Source: Arthrobacter ramosus
GTDB lineage: Bacteria > Actinomycetota > Actinomycetes > Actinomycetales > Micrococcaceae
Assembly: GCF_039535095.1 (NCBI RefSeq)
Contig: NZ_BAAAWN010000001.1
Coordinates: 1,240,001 to 1,304,000, forward strand
Reading direction: 5' to 3'
Length of the DNA stretch: 64,000 nt
Position numbers and translations under genes: made by a program
The notes under the pieces: model-generated
Databases searched by the model: none
What the model saw: the letters and a program-made list of their open reading frames with translations, nothing else
Told to the model about the DNA's origin: nothing
In this document: positions 1 to 10,700 of the stretch, in pieces
How the letters are laid out: every line of letters starts with the position of its first letter
How positions within the stretch are numbered: the first letter of the stretch is position 1

Positions 1-1
1 A

Positions 2-232
2 GAGCTCCGCGAAGCATGGGAGCGGTACGGCCCCGGTCATGGCATCGAGGAATTCCTTCCATCCGATCCTGAAGCTTGCGACGCGGCCCTGTTGTCCGGT
101 GCCGTGCTCTTCGAAGCTGCGCCGGAGTCTCCCTTGCGCCTCGCAATCGCAAAAATGGTCTGTGCACCTGTCCAGCAAAATGGCAAATCCTCTGTCATTT
201 ATTCCAGAGCAAGGCGTCGTCTAAAGCGTTAG
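2..232 (+). CDS. C-terminal fragment of an unidentified protein, cut by the window start
   Basis: The frame is open from the window edge to a TAG at 230-232 and gives 76 residues with the C/G-rich third positions expected of real genes here. It ends 57 bases before the glutamate dehydrogenase ATG, on the same strand. The stretch LLSGAVLFEAAPESPL followed by a basic tail (RARRRLKR) reminds me of the ends of actinobacterial MinD/CpaE-like ATPases, but no P-loop or other diagnostic motif lies inside the fragment, so that is only a weak guess. The overlapping small reading frames in this stretch look like shadows. Confidence 0.5.
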   Translation, partial: ELREAWERYGPGHGIEEFLPSDPEACDAALLSGAVLFEAAPESPLRLAIAKMVCAPVQQNGKSSVIYSRARRRLKR

Positions 233-289
233 GCTCGCCATGTGGGCTGCAAGGACGCAGCAATTGAGATGTGATGGAGGCGTTTGTCG

Positions 290-3200
290 ATGTCGTCAGG
301 ATCCAGCGTGGAGGATCGTTCTAAACCTGCAGTAGTCCGGGAAGGGTTCTTCGGGGACTACTACGAGCATCTCGCAGAGGAGGACGCCCGCGGATACGAT
401 GCCGAGCAATTGACCTCCAGGGCAGCGGCACACCGGGAAGCGGGGCAGAGCCGCAAGCCGGGCACTGCCAACGTCAGGATTGCCAACGAGGGTGATCGCA
501 GCATTCTGTACATCGTTACGGATGATATGCCGTTCCTGGTGGACTCGGTGAACGCCGAACTCGTTCGCCAGAACTGCGCCATCCGGCTCGTCATGCACCC
601 ACTCTTCGTGGTTTCTCGTGATCACGTCACTGGCGATCTGTCCGACATCGCCCGGGTGCCGTCGAACATCGGCATCTCAAGCGGTGACACCGCGGCGATG
701 CCGAACATCGCCCATCTGATCGCCCAAGGTGACAACGTCTCCCACATGGAGTCGTGGATCGCCGTCGAGGTTGACAGAGTGGCCGACGACTTCCAGAAGG
801 AACTCGTGGACGGAATCCACCGCGTCCTGAGCGACGTCCGCGCCGCCGTCGAAGACTGGCCCAAAATGCGCACGAAGGCGCTCGAGCTGGCATCGTCCCT
901 GGACAAGGTGGCCCACCCGGAAGACATCGCGGAGCTCAGGCAAGCGCAGGACCTGCTGCGTTGGTTGGACAACGGCAACTTCACGTTCCTGGGTTACAGG
1001 GAATACGACCTCATCACCGAGAACGGTGAAGACGTCCTTGAGTTGCGCGAAGCGAGCGGTTTGGGACTCTTGAGGGCGGGGGACCACCCGCACCAAATCC
1101 AGCACCTCACCGACGCCGGACGCCGGAAGGCGCGCGAGAAGCGCGCCTTGGTCATCACCAAAGCCAACTCGCGGTCCACCGTGCACCGCCCCGCGTACCT
1201 GGACTACATCGGTGTCAAGAGCTTCGATGTTGCCGGCAACGTCAACGGTGAGCGCCGCTTCATCGGCCTCTTCGCCACGAGCGCGTACACCGGTTCCGTC
1301 AAGAACATCCCCATCGTTCGGGAAAAGGTCGACGCAGTGCTCCGCTCGGCCGGGTTCCCGCAGGACTCCCACTCCGGCAAGGACCTCGTCGGTATTCTCG
1401 AGACCTACCCCCGTGATGAACTCTTCCAGATCGAGACCGAGGACCTGGCAGCAACGGCTTTGGGCATCCAGCGTCTGCAGGAACGGCGCCGCACGAAGCT
1501 CTTCCTGCGCCCGGATATCTACGGACGGTTCATGTCGGCACTGGTCTACTTGCCCCGTGACCGCTACACCACCAACGTCCGGCAACGAATTGAGCAGGAA
1601 CTCCGCGAGACCTTCGAGGCCGAGAGCATTGACTACGAGGCCCGGATCACGGAGTCCGCACTCTCGAGGGTGTTCTTCCGTATCCGGCTGCCGCGGGAGG
1701 CGGAGCTCCGCGACGTCGACACCGGTGAACTCGAAAAGCGGCTTGTCCGGGCTTCGCGGTCGTGGGCTGAAGGTATTGCAGAGGTGCTCCGCGAGAACAC
1801 CAGCGGGCTGGACGCCGAGCGACTGTCAGTCCTGTGGGCGGATGCGTTTCCCGCCGGATACCGTGTCGACTACGAAGTCGAGGACGCCCTCAAGGACATT
1901 GAGCGTTTCGAGAAGTATGCCGCCACAACCGACCGGAACGCCGTCGCCGTCCAGGCGGTCCCCGGAGTGCATGTCTACCTGCCCAACGGCGCCGGTGAGC
2001 TCCTCGAAGAGGATGCCCGCGTCAAGCTCTACCTTTTGGAACCGAAGAGCCTGAGCCAGATCCTGCCCTACTTCCACAATCTTGGCCTTGAGGTCCTCGA
2101 TGAGCGGCCTTTCGAGATTGAAACTGCCGACCACCGGGACTTCTTCCTCTATGACCTTGGCCTGAAGTACCCCGCCGGTGTCGATCCCGTGGCTACCGGC
2201 CAGCTCTTGGCGGACTCCTTCAGCGCCGCGGTGACAGGTGCGGTGGAATCCGATAGTTTCGACCGTCTCGTGCTCCGGGAAGGTATCCACTGGCGGCAGG
2301 TCGTCATGCTCCGCGCCTATGCGAAGTACATGCGGCAGATGGGGAACACGAACTCCTTCGAGTTCATTGCGGATACCCTTCTCGCCAACCCGGAGGTTGC
2401 CCGCGGCCTGATTGACCTCTTCGGGGCCCGCTTCGATCCTTCGTCGCCCGACGCCGCGCGTCCGGCCCGCCAGGAGAGCGCCCGCGCCACACTGGCTGAA
2501 GCAATTGACCAGGTGGCCACGCTCGACGCCGACCGCGTCCTGCGGACTTTCGTCAACCTCATTGAGTCGACCCTGCGCACGAACTACTTCCAAGGCAAGT
2601 CGTACGTCAGCTTCAAGCTCGATCCGACCACCATCGACGGCCTGCCGTTCCCGCGGCCCAAGTACGAGATCTGGGTGTACTCGCCACGCGTTGAAGGCGT
2701 GCACTTGCGCTTCGGCAAAGTGGCCCGTGGCGGCTTGCGGTGGTCGGACCGCCGTGAAGACTTCCGGACCGAGATCCTCGGGCTGGTCAAGGCGCAGACG
2801 GTCAAGAACGCTGTGATTGTGCCGACCGGTGCCAAGGGCGGATTCTTCGCGAAGCAACTTCCGGATCCCGCACTTGACCGCGCCGCGTGGATGGCGGAAG
2901 GCATCGAAAGCTACAAGACCTTCATCCGCGGCCTGCTCGATCTCACCGACAACCTCGTGACCACAGCCGACGGCGAGAAGATTGTGCCGCCATCGGACGT
3001 TGTCCGTCAGGATGACGACGATTCGTACCTGGTAGTGGCTGCGGACAAGGGCACGGCAACCTTCTCGGACACTGCGAACGGCCTGGCCGCCGAGTATGGA
3101 TTCTGGCTGGGGGACGCTTTCGCTTCCGGTGGCTCCGTAGGATACGACCACAAGGCCATGGCCATTACGGCCCGTGGTGCATGGGAGTCGGTCAAGCGCC

Positions 3201-5143
3201 ACTTCAGCGAGCTGGACCTTGACACCCAGACCGAGGAATTCACCGTGGTCGGCGTCGGCGACATGTCCGGCGACGTGTTCGGCAACGGAATGCTGCTCTC
3301 CAGGCACATCCGCCTGCTGGCCGCCTTCGACCACCGCCACATCTTCCTGGACCCGACGCCGGACGCGGCTTCGTCCTTCGGCGAGCGGCAGCGTCTCTTC
3401 GACCTTCCCCGCTCCTCGTGGGATGACTACGACCGCTCGCTCATCAGCGCAGGCGGCGGGGTCTTCCCCCGCCAAGCCAAGGTCATTCCGATCTCGCCGG
3501 AGGTCCGCAGGGCCCTCGGCCTGCCGGACGGAACGGTTCAGCTGAGTCCTCCCGACCTTCTGCGTGCAATACTCCTGGCTCCGGCCGATCTCCTCTACAA
3601 CGGCGGGATCGGAACGTACGTCAAGGCCAGCACCGAGTCCCACGCCGAGGTGGGGGACAAGGCAAACGACGTCATCCGCGTGAACGGGCGCGAGCTGCGC
3701 GTCAAGGTTGTCGGCGAAGGCGGCAACCTCGGAATGACGCAGCGCGGACGCATCGAGGCTGCACTGCAAGGTGTCATCCTCAACACCGATGCGATCGACA
3801 ACTCCGCCGGCGTGGATTGTTCCGACCATGAAGTCAACATCAAGATCTTCGTGGACCGGATGGTTGCCGCAGGGAAACTGGATGCTTCCGAGCGCACATC
3901 CTTCCTCGCCGACATGACCGACGAGGTCGGGCGCCTTGTGCTCGAAGACAACATCGATCAGAACATCCTGTTGCTCAACGACCGGACACGCGTCGCCGAA
4001 TGGAGCCCGAGCTACGAGCGCCTGATGGACTGGCTCGAGAAGTCCGCCGACCTCAAACGGGACCTTGAAGCGCTGCCGACCACCGACACCCTTCGTGAGC
4101 GGCTTGAACAGGGCCAGGGCCTGACGTCCCCGGAACTGTCCGTCCTCGCCGCGTACGCCAAGATCGAATTGGGCTCGGCATTGCGGGACAGTGATCTGGC
4201 GGATGATCCCTGGTTCCGTAAGACGATTCGCTCCTACTTCCCGAAGCAGCTCCGCGAACGGTTCGACGCCGAACTGGACACCCATCCCTTGCGTCGCGAG
4301 ATCATCGCAACCGTGGTGGCCAACGACATGATCAACCTGGGTGGCATCACCTTCGCCTTCCGCACCATGGAGGAGACCTCGGCTACCGAGGTCGCCGTCG
4401 CGAAGGCGTTCGTAGCCCTCCGTGAGATCTACGAACTCGACTCGATGGTGCGTGAGCTCAATGCCCTGCCTGCTTCGTTCCCCACGGAACACTGGAGCAC
4501 GGTGCACCTCGACATCCGGAGGCTTCTGGACCGGGCCGTTCGCTGGTTGCTCAGCCAGGGTAACGCCTCGAAGCCGATCTCGGAGATCGTCGCGGAATTC
4601 AAGCCGATGGTGGATCCGATGCGGGCCAGGGTGCTCGACTACTTGCGCGGCAGCGACAAAGAACGGGTCACCGGTTGGCTTGAAAAGGCGCGCTCTTGGG
4701 GCCTTCCCGACACGCTCGCCCATCGCTGGGCCGAGCTGTTCGAGAGTTTCGTACTCTTGGACATCGCCAAGATCACGCATAGCCGCGAGGCCCGTGTGGA
4801 AGAGGTCAGTCATGTCTATTACACGGTGTTCGACCGCTTCCACGTCGATTCGTTGCTGGAGCGAATTACGGCACTCCCGCGCGATGACCGCTGGCAGGCG
4901 CTTGCCCGCGCAGCCCTGCGCGACGACCTCTACTCGACCGTAGCGGACATGACGACGTCGGTGCTCGAATCGAGCGACGCCGGCCTCGACGCCGAGGCTC
5001 GTTTGCGGGCTTGGGAAGACCTCAACGCCGAGCAGTTGGGGCGCGCGAAGAGCATGTTCGACGAGGTCAACGCGCTGGAGGCCGACGACATGGCTTCTCT
5101 GTCGGTAGCATTGAGGCTCTTGAGGTCAATCGTTCGACGCTAG
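290..5143 (+). CDS. gdh: NAD-specific glutamate dehydrogenase, large (GDH-180) type
   Basis: This enzyme oxidatively deaminates L-glutamate to 2-oxoglutarate and ammonia with NAD+, in the cytoplasm. At about 1617 residues it has the length of the 180-kDa class and not of the 450-residue hexameric GDHs. The catalytic core is visible: KVARGGLRWSDRREDFR near residue 810, the lysine-bearing VPTGAKGGFF near 843, and VVGEGGNLGMTQRGR further on. Long N- and C-terminal regulatory regions flank it, as is typical of the class. A TTG lies at 284, but GGAGG at 276-280 is 9 bases from the ATG at 290 and only 3 from the TTG, so I prefer ATG 290. A sensor kinase gene follows 30 bases downstream on the same strand. 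Confidence 0.95.
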   Translation: MSSGSSVEDRSKPAVVREGFFGDYYEHLAEEDARGYDAEQLTSRAAAHREAGQSRKPGTANVRIANEGDRSILYIVTDDMPFLVDSVNAELVRQNCAIRLVMHPLFVVSRDHVTGDLSDIARVPSNIGISSGDTAAMPNIAHLIAQGDNVSHMESWIAVEVDRVADDFQKELVDGIHRVLSDVRAAVEDWPKMRTKALELASSLDKVAHPEDIAELRQAQDLLRWLDNGNFTFLGYREYDLITENGEDVLELREASGLGLLRAGDHPHQIQHLTDAGRRKAREKRALVITKANSRSTVHRPAYLDYIGVKSFDVAGNVNGERRFIGLFATSAYTGSVKNIPIVREKVDAVLRSAGFPQDSHSGKDLVGILETYPRDELFQIETEDLAATALGIQRLQERRRTKLFLRPDIYGRFMSALVYLPRDRYTTNVRQRIEQELRETFEAESIDYEARITESALSRVFFRIRLPREAELRDVDTGELEKRLVRASRSWAEGIAEVLRENTSGLDAERLSVLWADAFPAGYRVDYEVEDALKDIERFEKYAATTDRNAVAVQAVPGVHVYLPNGAGELLEEDARVKLYLLEPKSLSQILPYFHNLGLEVLDERPFEIETADHRDFFLYDLGLKYPAGVDPVATGQLLADSFSAAVTGAVESDSFDRLVLREGIHWRQVVMLRAYAKYMRQMGNTNSFEFIADTLLANPEVARGLIDLFGARFDPSSPDAARPARQESARATLAEAIDQVATLDADRVLRTFVNLIESTLRTNYFQGKSYVSFKLDPTTIDGLPFPRPKYEIWVYSPRVEGVHLRFGKVARGGLRWSDRREDFRTEILGLVKAQTVKNAVIVPTGAKGGFFAKQLPDPALDRAAWMAEGIESYKTFIRGLLDLTDNLVTTADGEKIVPPSDVVRQDDDDSYLVVAADKGTATFSDTANGLAAEYGFWLGDAFASGGSVGYDHKAMAITARGAWESVKRHFSELDLDTQTEEFTVVGVGDMSGDVFGNGMLLSRHIRLLAAFDHRHIFLDPTPDAASSFGERQRLFDLPRSSWDDYDRSLISAGGGVFPRQAKVIPISPEVRRALGLPDGTVQLSPPDLLRAILLAPADLLYNGGIGTYVKASTESHAEVGDKANDVIRVNGRELRVKVVGEGGNLGMTQRGRIEAALQGVILNTDAIDNSAGVDCSDHEVNIKIFVDRMVAAGKLDASERTSFLADMTDEVGRLVLEDNIDQNILLLNDRTRVAEWSPSYERLMDWLEKSADLKRDLEALPTTDTLRERLEQGQGLTSPELSVLAAYAKIELGSALRDSDLADDPWFRKTIRSYFPKQLRERFDAELDTHPLRREIIATVVANDMINLGGITFAFRTMEETSATEVAVAKAFVALREIYELDSMVRELNALPASFPTEHWSTVHLDIRRLLDRAVRWLLSQGNASKPISEIVAEFKPMVDPMRARVLDYLRGSDKERVTGWLEKARSWGLPDTLAHRWAELFESFVLLDIAKITHSREARVEEVSHVYYTVFDRFHVDSLLERITALPRDDRWQALARAALRDDLYSTVADMTTSVLESSDAGLDAEARLRAWEDLNAEQLGRAKSMFDEVNALEADDMASLSVALRLLRSIVRR

Positions 5144-5173
5144 GGACAAGCCCGGGCGTCATATGGAGGTGCA

Positions 5174-6643
5174 GTGGCAATCTTTACAGACCCCATCAGG
5201 GAGCACGCTGATTTCGGGCCTGGAGATGCTGAATGGCTGCACCTCCTGGTCGGCGACTGGCAAATGGTCGCCGACCTGGCGTTCGCGGACTTGGCCCTAT
5301 GGTTTCCGCATCCTGAGTTCGGTTATATCGCGCTTGCACACGTCCGGCCGTCGACGAGCCACACGGTGTTCCATGCGGACTTCGTCGGGGAAGGCATCCG
5401 CTCGGATCTGCAACCGATAGTCGACAAGGCGTGGTCCAGCCGTTCCATCGAACGCTCCAGTGAAACGAGCTGGAGCAGCGAGATGGCTCTTCGGGTTGAG
5501 GCGGTGCCCATGGTCAGGAACGGACGGACCCTTGCCGTCGTCACGTCGCATATGGACCTTTCCAGTTCACGGATGCCTTCCCGCCTGGAGCTCACGTACA
5601 GGCAATGCGCCTACGATCTGCTCCGGATGGGAACGCTGGGCCTCTGGCCGGACTTCGCGTCACCGACGGGTTCCCGCCGTGGCGCTCCCCGCGTGGGTGA
5701 CGGCCTGATCAGGCTCGACGCCGACGGCATCGTCCAGTACGCGAGTCCGAACGGCGTCTCCGCATTCCGCCGGCTCGGCGAGGTGGAAACCTTGGAAGGA
5801 CGGTCCCTCGCGGAAGTAACCGCAGGACTCCTCAAGGACCGGCGGATGGTGGACGAGACGTTGCCGCTTGTGGTTACCGGTCGGATGCCGTGGCGGAGCG
5901 AAATCGAGTCCCGCGGAGTCAGCTTGTCGTTGCGCGCGATTCCGTTGCGCGACGAAAAGCATCGCTTCGGTGCCTTGGTTTTGTGCCGCGACGTGTCCGA
6001 ACTGCGACGTCGCGAGCTCGAGCTGGTGACCAAGGACGCGACGATTCGTGAGATCCACCACCGCGTCAAGAACAACCTGCAGACGGTGGCGGCTTTGCTG
6101 CGCATGCAGTCGCGACGGATGGTCAGCGATGAGGCGAAGCAAGGCCTGGAACAGGCAATGCGGCGAGTGGCGACGATTGCGTTGGTTCACGAGACCCTTT
6201 CTCAAGGGCTCACGCAGAGCGTTGATTTCGATGAACTCATCGGACGTCAGTTCCGGCTCTCGGCAGAAGTAGCGTCCCCTTCGCAGCACGTCCGGACTGA
6301 GCGCGCCGGCCTGTTCGGCGAATTGCCGAGCGACTTCGCCACGCCCCTTGCGCTGGTCATCAATGAGCTCGTGACAAATGCCGTGGAGCACGGCCTTGAA
6401 GGACGGGCCGGAACGGTATGGCTGATGGCCGATCGTTCCACGGGGGAGCGCGGCGATGAACTCCTGACGGTGACCATCGCCGATGACGGCGTCGGACTGC
6501 CGGAGGGGTCGTACACAGAGGGTCTAGGCCTTCAGATTGTGCGGACACTCGTCACGAGCGAATTGGGTGGCAGCATCCAGTGGAGGCCGCGCGACGGCGG
6601 AGGCACCGCCGTCGAGATCGTCCTGAACCTGGTGCGAAGCTGA
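5174..6643 (+). CDS. pdtaS: Sensor histidine kinase, PdtaS type (HisKA_2/HWE-like)
   Basis: This is a cytoplasmic histidine kinase with no membrane segment. The N-terminal half (about residues 1-150) fits the GAF-like sensor of PdtaS. A PAS-like region follows (GDGLIRLDADGIVQYASPNG). The phosphoacceptor block is REIHHRVKNNLQTVAALLRM, with the HH pair at residues 295-296. The ATPase end has an N box (INELVTNAVEHGLEG), DDGVGLPEG and GLGLQIVRTL. In mycobacteria PdtaS phosphorylates the antitermination regulator PdtaR and its gene lies beside whiB1; the same order is seen here. The start is GTG 5174 with GGAGG at 5165-5169. A strong terminator follows the stop. Confidence 0.88.
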   Translation: MAIFTDPIREHADFGPGDAEWLHLLVGDWQMVADLAFADLALWFPHPEFGYIALAHVRPSTSHTVFHADFVGEGIRSDLQPIVDKAWSSRSIERSSETSWSSEMALRVEAVPMVRNGRTLAVVTSHMDLSSSRMPSRLELTYRQCAYDLLRMGTLGLWPDFASPTGSRRGAPRVGDGLIRLDADGIVQYASPNGVSAFRRLGEVETLEGRSLAEVTAGLLKDRRMVDETLPLVVTGRMPWRSEIESRGVSLSLRAIPLRDEKHRFGALVLCRDVSELRRRELELVTKDATIREIHHRVKNNLQTVAALLRMQSRRMVSDEAKQGLEQAMRRVATIALVHETLSQGLTQSVDFDELIGRQFRLSAEVASPSQHVRTERAGLFGELPSDFATPLALVINELVTNAVEHGLEGRAGTVWLMADRSTGERGDELLTVTIADDGVGLPEGSYTEGLGLQIVRTLVTSELGGSIQWRPRDGGGTAVEIVLNLVRS

Positions 6644-6685
6644 CGCCGGCCGCTGGCGGCGCGCTCTGTCGGTAACCGCGGTCAG

Positions 6686-6733
6686 ACATACGAAGATGGC
6701 CCGGACCTTTCGGTCCGGGCCATCTTCGTATGT
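6686..6733. terminator. Bidirectional terminator between pdtaS and whiB1
   Basis: A perfect 22-bp inverted repeat (6686-6707 and 6712-6733) surrounds a 4-base TTTC loop. It lies between two convergent genes, so it can end transcription of both. The right arm is followed by a T-rich stretch (tgttctcttt). Confidence 0.9.
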
Positions 6734-6774
6734 TCTCTTTGCCTCAGGCGCCGTGCTTTGTGGGCCCCAGATGC

Positions 6775-7023
6775 TTAGGAAGCGCGGCGGGCGCGGGCGG
6801 CGCGGCGCTTAAGTGCGCGTCGCTCGTCTTCGCTCATACCGCCCCAGACGCCAGCGTCCTGGCCCGATTCAAGGGCCCACTGAAGGCATGTGTCCACGAC
6901 GGGACAGCGACGGCAGACACTCTTCGCTTCCTCGATCTGGAGAAGCGCAGGGCCGGTGTTGCCTACTGGGAAGAAAAGCTCCGGGTCCTTGTCAAGGCAG
7001 GCTGCGCGGTTACGCCAATCCAT
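6775..7023 (-). CDS. whiB1: WhiB-family iron-sulfur regulator, WhiB1 type
   Basis: This 82-residue protein is a WhiB-family regulator that carries a [4Fe-4S] cluster and works with the primary sigma factor. The four cluster cysteines are C9, C37, C40 and C46 (C-x2-C-x5-C). The family turn GVWGGMSEDERR follows, then a basic tail (RRALKRRAARARRA). Size, cysteine spacing and position next to the pdtaS homologue match mycobacterial WhiB1, which is essential and NO-sensitive. The gene is convergent with pdtaS and has a long upstream region with a CRP-like site. Confidence 0.95.
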   Translation of the reverse strand: MDWRNRAACLDKDPELFFPVGNTGPALLQIEEAKSVCRRCPVVDTCLQWALESGQDAGVWGGMSEDERRALKRRAARARRAS

Positions 7024-7064
7024 GCTGATCAGTCACTCCATTCGTGAGTACTAGTTAAGCCTTT

Positions 7065-7080
7065 TGTGAAAATATTCACT
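7065..7080. promoter_or_regulatory. CRP/GlxR-like binding site upstream of whiB1
   Basis: TGTGAAAATATTCACT fits the cAMP-receptor-protein consensus TGTGA-N6-TCACA at 9 of 10 half-site positions. It lies 42 bases upstream of the whiB1 start. In Mycobacterium tuberculosis the whiB1 promoter is a known CRP target, so conserved control is a reasonable inference. Confidence 0.6.
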
Positions 7081-7251
7081 AGAGGCTTCATAGGAAAGGG
7101 GACCCATTGGGCCCCCTTGGTCGTCTGAGTCAAGCGTGTCATGTTAACGCCATGTAAACAAGGGGTTCTAGCGTTTGAAACCGTGAGCGATGCATCACAT
7201 TGGCCACCGGTCTACTCACAGGTATTCGACTATGTCCGGTATTGTGCCAGT

Positions 7252-7749
7252 GTGTCAAGACCCCCTCTGAACCCCAACCATGACCCCGCAGCGCCCGGCG
7301 ACGACGGCCACGGGACCGGCAGCGACAGCATCGGCCGGGCATCCGGCGGAGGACCGCGTCCTGCAGGAATCGTTGTTATTTCGATGGTGGTTGTGCTGGA
7401 AGCCCTCGCACTGTTGACCGCCGGGGCCCTGTATATATACGAGCTCGTGACCGGGGCTCCGGTGGCCTCATTCTGGGGAGCCGTGTTTACCCTCGGCCTT
7501 CTGCTGGCCTTTTCTGCATTGTTGTTTGCGGTGGGACACTTCCTGTTCCGTGGCTACCGTTGGACCCGGGCACCCGCGTTGGTTGCCCAGCTGTTCGCCC
7601 TGACGATCGGGTTTCCCACCATGACGGGAGGGCTGGTTCTCGCCGGTCTTGCCATGGTGGTGCCGGCTCTGGCCGGGATTGTCTTCTTGTTCGACAGGCG
7701 GGTCATTGCCTTTGCCTCCCGAACGGGCGGATCCCGCGCTGCACTCTAG
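7252..7749 (+). CDS. Small integral membrane protein of unknown function
   Basis: From GTG 7252 this gives 165 residues: a polar N-terminus of about 37 residues (VSRPPLNPNHDPAAPGDDGH), then four probable membrane helices (GIVVISMVVVLEALALL; WGAVFTLGLLLAFSALL; the ALVAQLFALTIGFP region; LAGLAMVVPALAGIVFLF) and a short basic tail. The frame is open back to 7141, but the upstream part is not protein-like and the GTG starts the conserved-looking proline-rich segment. No clear Shine-Dalgarno lies before it, so the mRNA could be leaderless. It is convergent with the large FtsK-type gene. I do not recognise a function. Confidence 0.65.
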   Translation: MSRPPLNPNHDPAAPGDDGHGTGSDSIGRASGGGPRPAGIVVISMVVVLEALALLTAGALYIYELVTGAPVASFWGAVFTLGLLLAFSALLFAVGHFLFRGYRWTRAPALVAQLFALTIGFPTMTGGLVLAGLAMVVPALAGIVFLFDRRVIAFASRTGGSRAAL

Positions 7750-7773
7750 CTGTTTTCACTCGGGTACGGCTTC

Positions 7774-10700
7774 CTAGTCCGGAGCAGCGACCTGGACGGA
7801 GCGTGTTCGTCCATGCTCGATGAGGACAGCACGACCCGGTGGTGGCGCCGGTTCGACGTCGACGCGGACGCCGAAGAATTCTCGAGCGGCAGGCGGCCCA
7901 TTGCCGAGGAGAATTCCGCTTCCGTGGTTTCGGGCCAGGGAAGCAAGGGGTGTCCGCTGCAGAAGGACAGGGCTGCCCGCAGTTGCCACCACTGAGAAAC
8001 CCATACCGGGAAGTTCAGCCAGGAGGCAGGCGGTTTCGCTGCTGAGGCGCTCGGCGTCGTCCACAAGGGGGATGACTTCTGCTCCCACGAGCCTGCGGCT
8101 TGCATCCCGGTGGAATTCGGCCCAAAAGGCATCAGGATCGGCCCCTTCGGGTGGTGTCCACCAATGATGGCCTGGATTGAGCACGGCCAATGCGGTGAGC
8201 AACGACGACTTGCCGGAACCGGGTGTGCCGAGGGCGAGGAGGACGGCTGGGCGCGGCAGCTTGATCCAAGCAGGTTCGTGTTCGTCCCCTCCAACCCCAA
8301 GGAGCACCGACCCCTGCGCACCAGCGCGGGAAACGGCAGTGGTTTCGGTTCGGCCATCCGCGGCGAGATCCGAAGCCCGGATGAATTGGGGCAAGGGATC
8401 CACCCGGAATGGGCGCAGTGCAGTCTCCGGGGGCACACAGTACGGCCAGGCCGCGCTTGGCGGGGTCGCCACGAGCTGCGCGACTGCGGTGTCAACATCA
8501 AGCAAGTTGCCACTCACGACTGCCCGGCCCTTCAGGGCCATCATTGTCGCGAACCGAGGCCACGCCAACCGCCCTTCTTCTGTGGTCCCAGTGGGAAAAT
8601 ATGCGCGGTTGGGGATTGACGCGAACATGCGCGAGGCGGTCAGTTCGCGGTCACCCGTGACAAGAACAGCCAGTCCTGCCTTCGGCCCATCGCGGACGAT
8701 CGAGTGGACAACGTCTTCGGCCCAGGCCAGCGGTCCGGCGCGCAATTCGGAGACCCAGGAACCCCAGCTTGAAATGACCAGCAGAAGGGGGACCTGCCCG
8801 GCGACGGTTCCCGGGGATTGCCGCGCCGACATCTCAGCTGCGAACCTCTCCAGGATGCGGACTGCCCTTCTGATGTCGTTGGGGGAGGCAACGGCCCCTA
8901 CGCGCCCCTGGGCTGCCACGTCGGTGAACGAACCGTCACCGTCGAGGACATAGAGATGGAGTTCATCGGCACTTCCTACAAGCTGCGCCGCCGCTGCCCG
9001 ACACGTATCTTCAACTCCGCTTCCAGGAGGGCCAACGAGCCCAAGATTCCCGTGGACGAGCGGAGTCCAGGACAGGCCGGCAACTCGTTGTTGTGTGGGC
9101 AAGTCTGCCAAGCCAAGGTAGGCTGTCGGCCCTGCCGGCGTTCCGCTTGCCGCGTGCTTGCCCGCCATTGCCGAGGTGCCGAGGGATTCGTGAAACGGGA
9201 TGGACTCGGGAAGCGGATGAGCAACAGGTCTCCGGGGCGGTGTACCCCCGAGGATGCCCCAAACCCGGTTGATTGCTTTGATCATCGGGCGGACGGCCTC
9301 TGCTGGCGTTGCAACCGCACCCCGGGTCTCTGCGTCTGCGGTTTCCGACCAACCGCTGAACCGGAGCGACCCCGCTGCCGGTCGGGCAATGGCTTTTGTG
9401 AGTGATGGGCCTTTTTCGCCGACCGAGAGGGTCGCTGACTGAAAGGGCTCGGGATCTTCCACTCCGCGAACCATGTAAGCGCGGCCAGGCAGGGACACCG
9501 GAATCGATGCCGCTGCCGGCGAGTTGATGACGTCCCGGGATTCCATTTCTGATTGGACGCGAAGAGCAATGCTGGTGGTGACGTTGGCCCGGATGTCCGC
9601 ACTCAGTGCACCCTGCGGACGTTGTGTTGCCATGATCAGGTGGATGCCCAGAGACCGGCCCAGGGTGGCGATCCGCATCAATTCGGCCAGGGCATCCGGG
9701 GCGTCTTCAATGAGCATCCGGAATTCGTCAATGACAAGTACCAGACGGGGCAGTGCGGGAAGTTGGCTTCTTCGTCCCGCCGCGCCCCCGCCCCCGGTTC
9801 CTCCGGCTGTGGCCCAATATGCGGGCAAATCAGGGACACCGGCCTTCGCAAGGATCGCTTCCCGCATCCGGACCTCGGCACGGAGGGAGGAGCGGGTGCG
9901 TTCGAGTTCGTGTTCACTGAGATCCGTAAGCATTCCGACGCATTGCGGTAGGTCGAGCAATGGCCCGAGGCCCGAACCGCCCTTGAAATCGACGAACAGG
10001 AAGTTGACCCTGTCCGGGCTATGGGTCAGCGAGATCGCGGAGACTATTGTGCGCAGAAGCTCTGACTTTCCCGATCCCGTAGTTCCAGCAACGAGGAGAT
10101 GCGGGCCGTCCGAAACCAGGTCCAGGGACCGGGGACCGTCGGCTCCTTGCCCAATGACTGCGGATAGCCCTCCGCGTACTGAGGAAGCGCTCCAGCGGGC
10201 CGCGATGCTTGAGGGCTCAGGGAGAAGCAGTTCGGCAAGCCCGCAGGTAGAGGGGACAAGGGGGGCCCTTTCAGTCGCCAGGCCAGGCACTCTTGCCAAT
10301 GAGCGACAGTAGCGGTCGAAGACCGGGTGCGGCACAAGGTCAGGGTCAAATTCAGTTTCTGAAAGACACGAGCGGAGGACTGAGCGTTTGTTCCAGAGCT
10401 CGATTGCGGAACCGCTTTCGTCCCCGCTCGCGGTGCGTTCGAAGACTCTCCAACCAGACTCGATCGCCGCCAGCCGGAGTGAGTCGACGGCGGGATGACG
10501 TTCGGGCCCCACCAGAAACAGTGCTCCCGGTCTATCCGCGGGCATGGAAAGAACAGCCGCGGCTGAAGAGGCGTCCGTGGTCAAGGTGACGCGGGGGAGG
10601 AACCGGGCGCTTGACGGCAAGAGGGCTATTGGTCCGTGTATCAGAACAGGGACGTTGGCTGCGCAGGGAAAAGCCGCCAGCTGCATGAGCAGGAATCTGA

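Noticed and set aside
1826..4843. Very long minus-strand reading frame (1005 codons) opposite the glutamate dehydrogenase gene
   Set aside because: It is the mirror of a GC-rich gene: the sense strand encodes a clear 1617-residue enzyme with catalytic motifs, and the antisense frame has no domain-like pattern.
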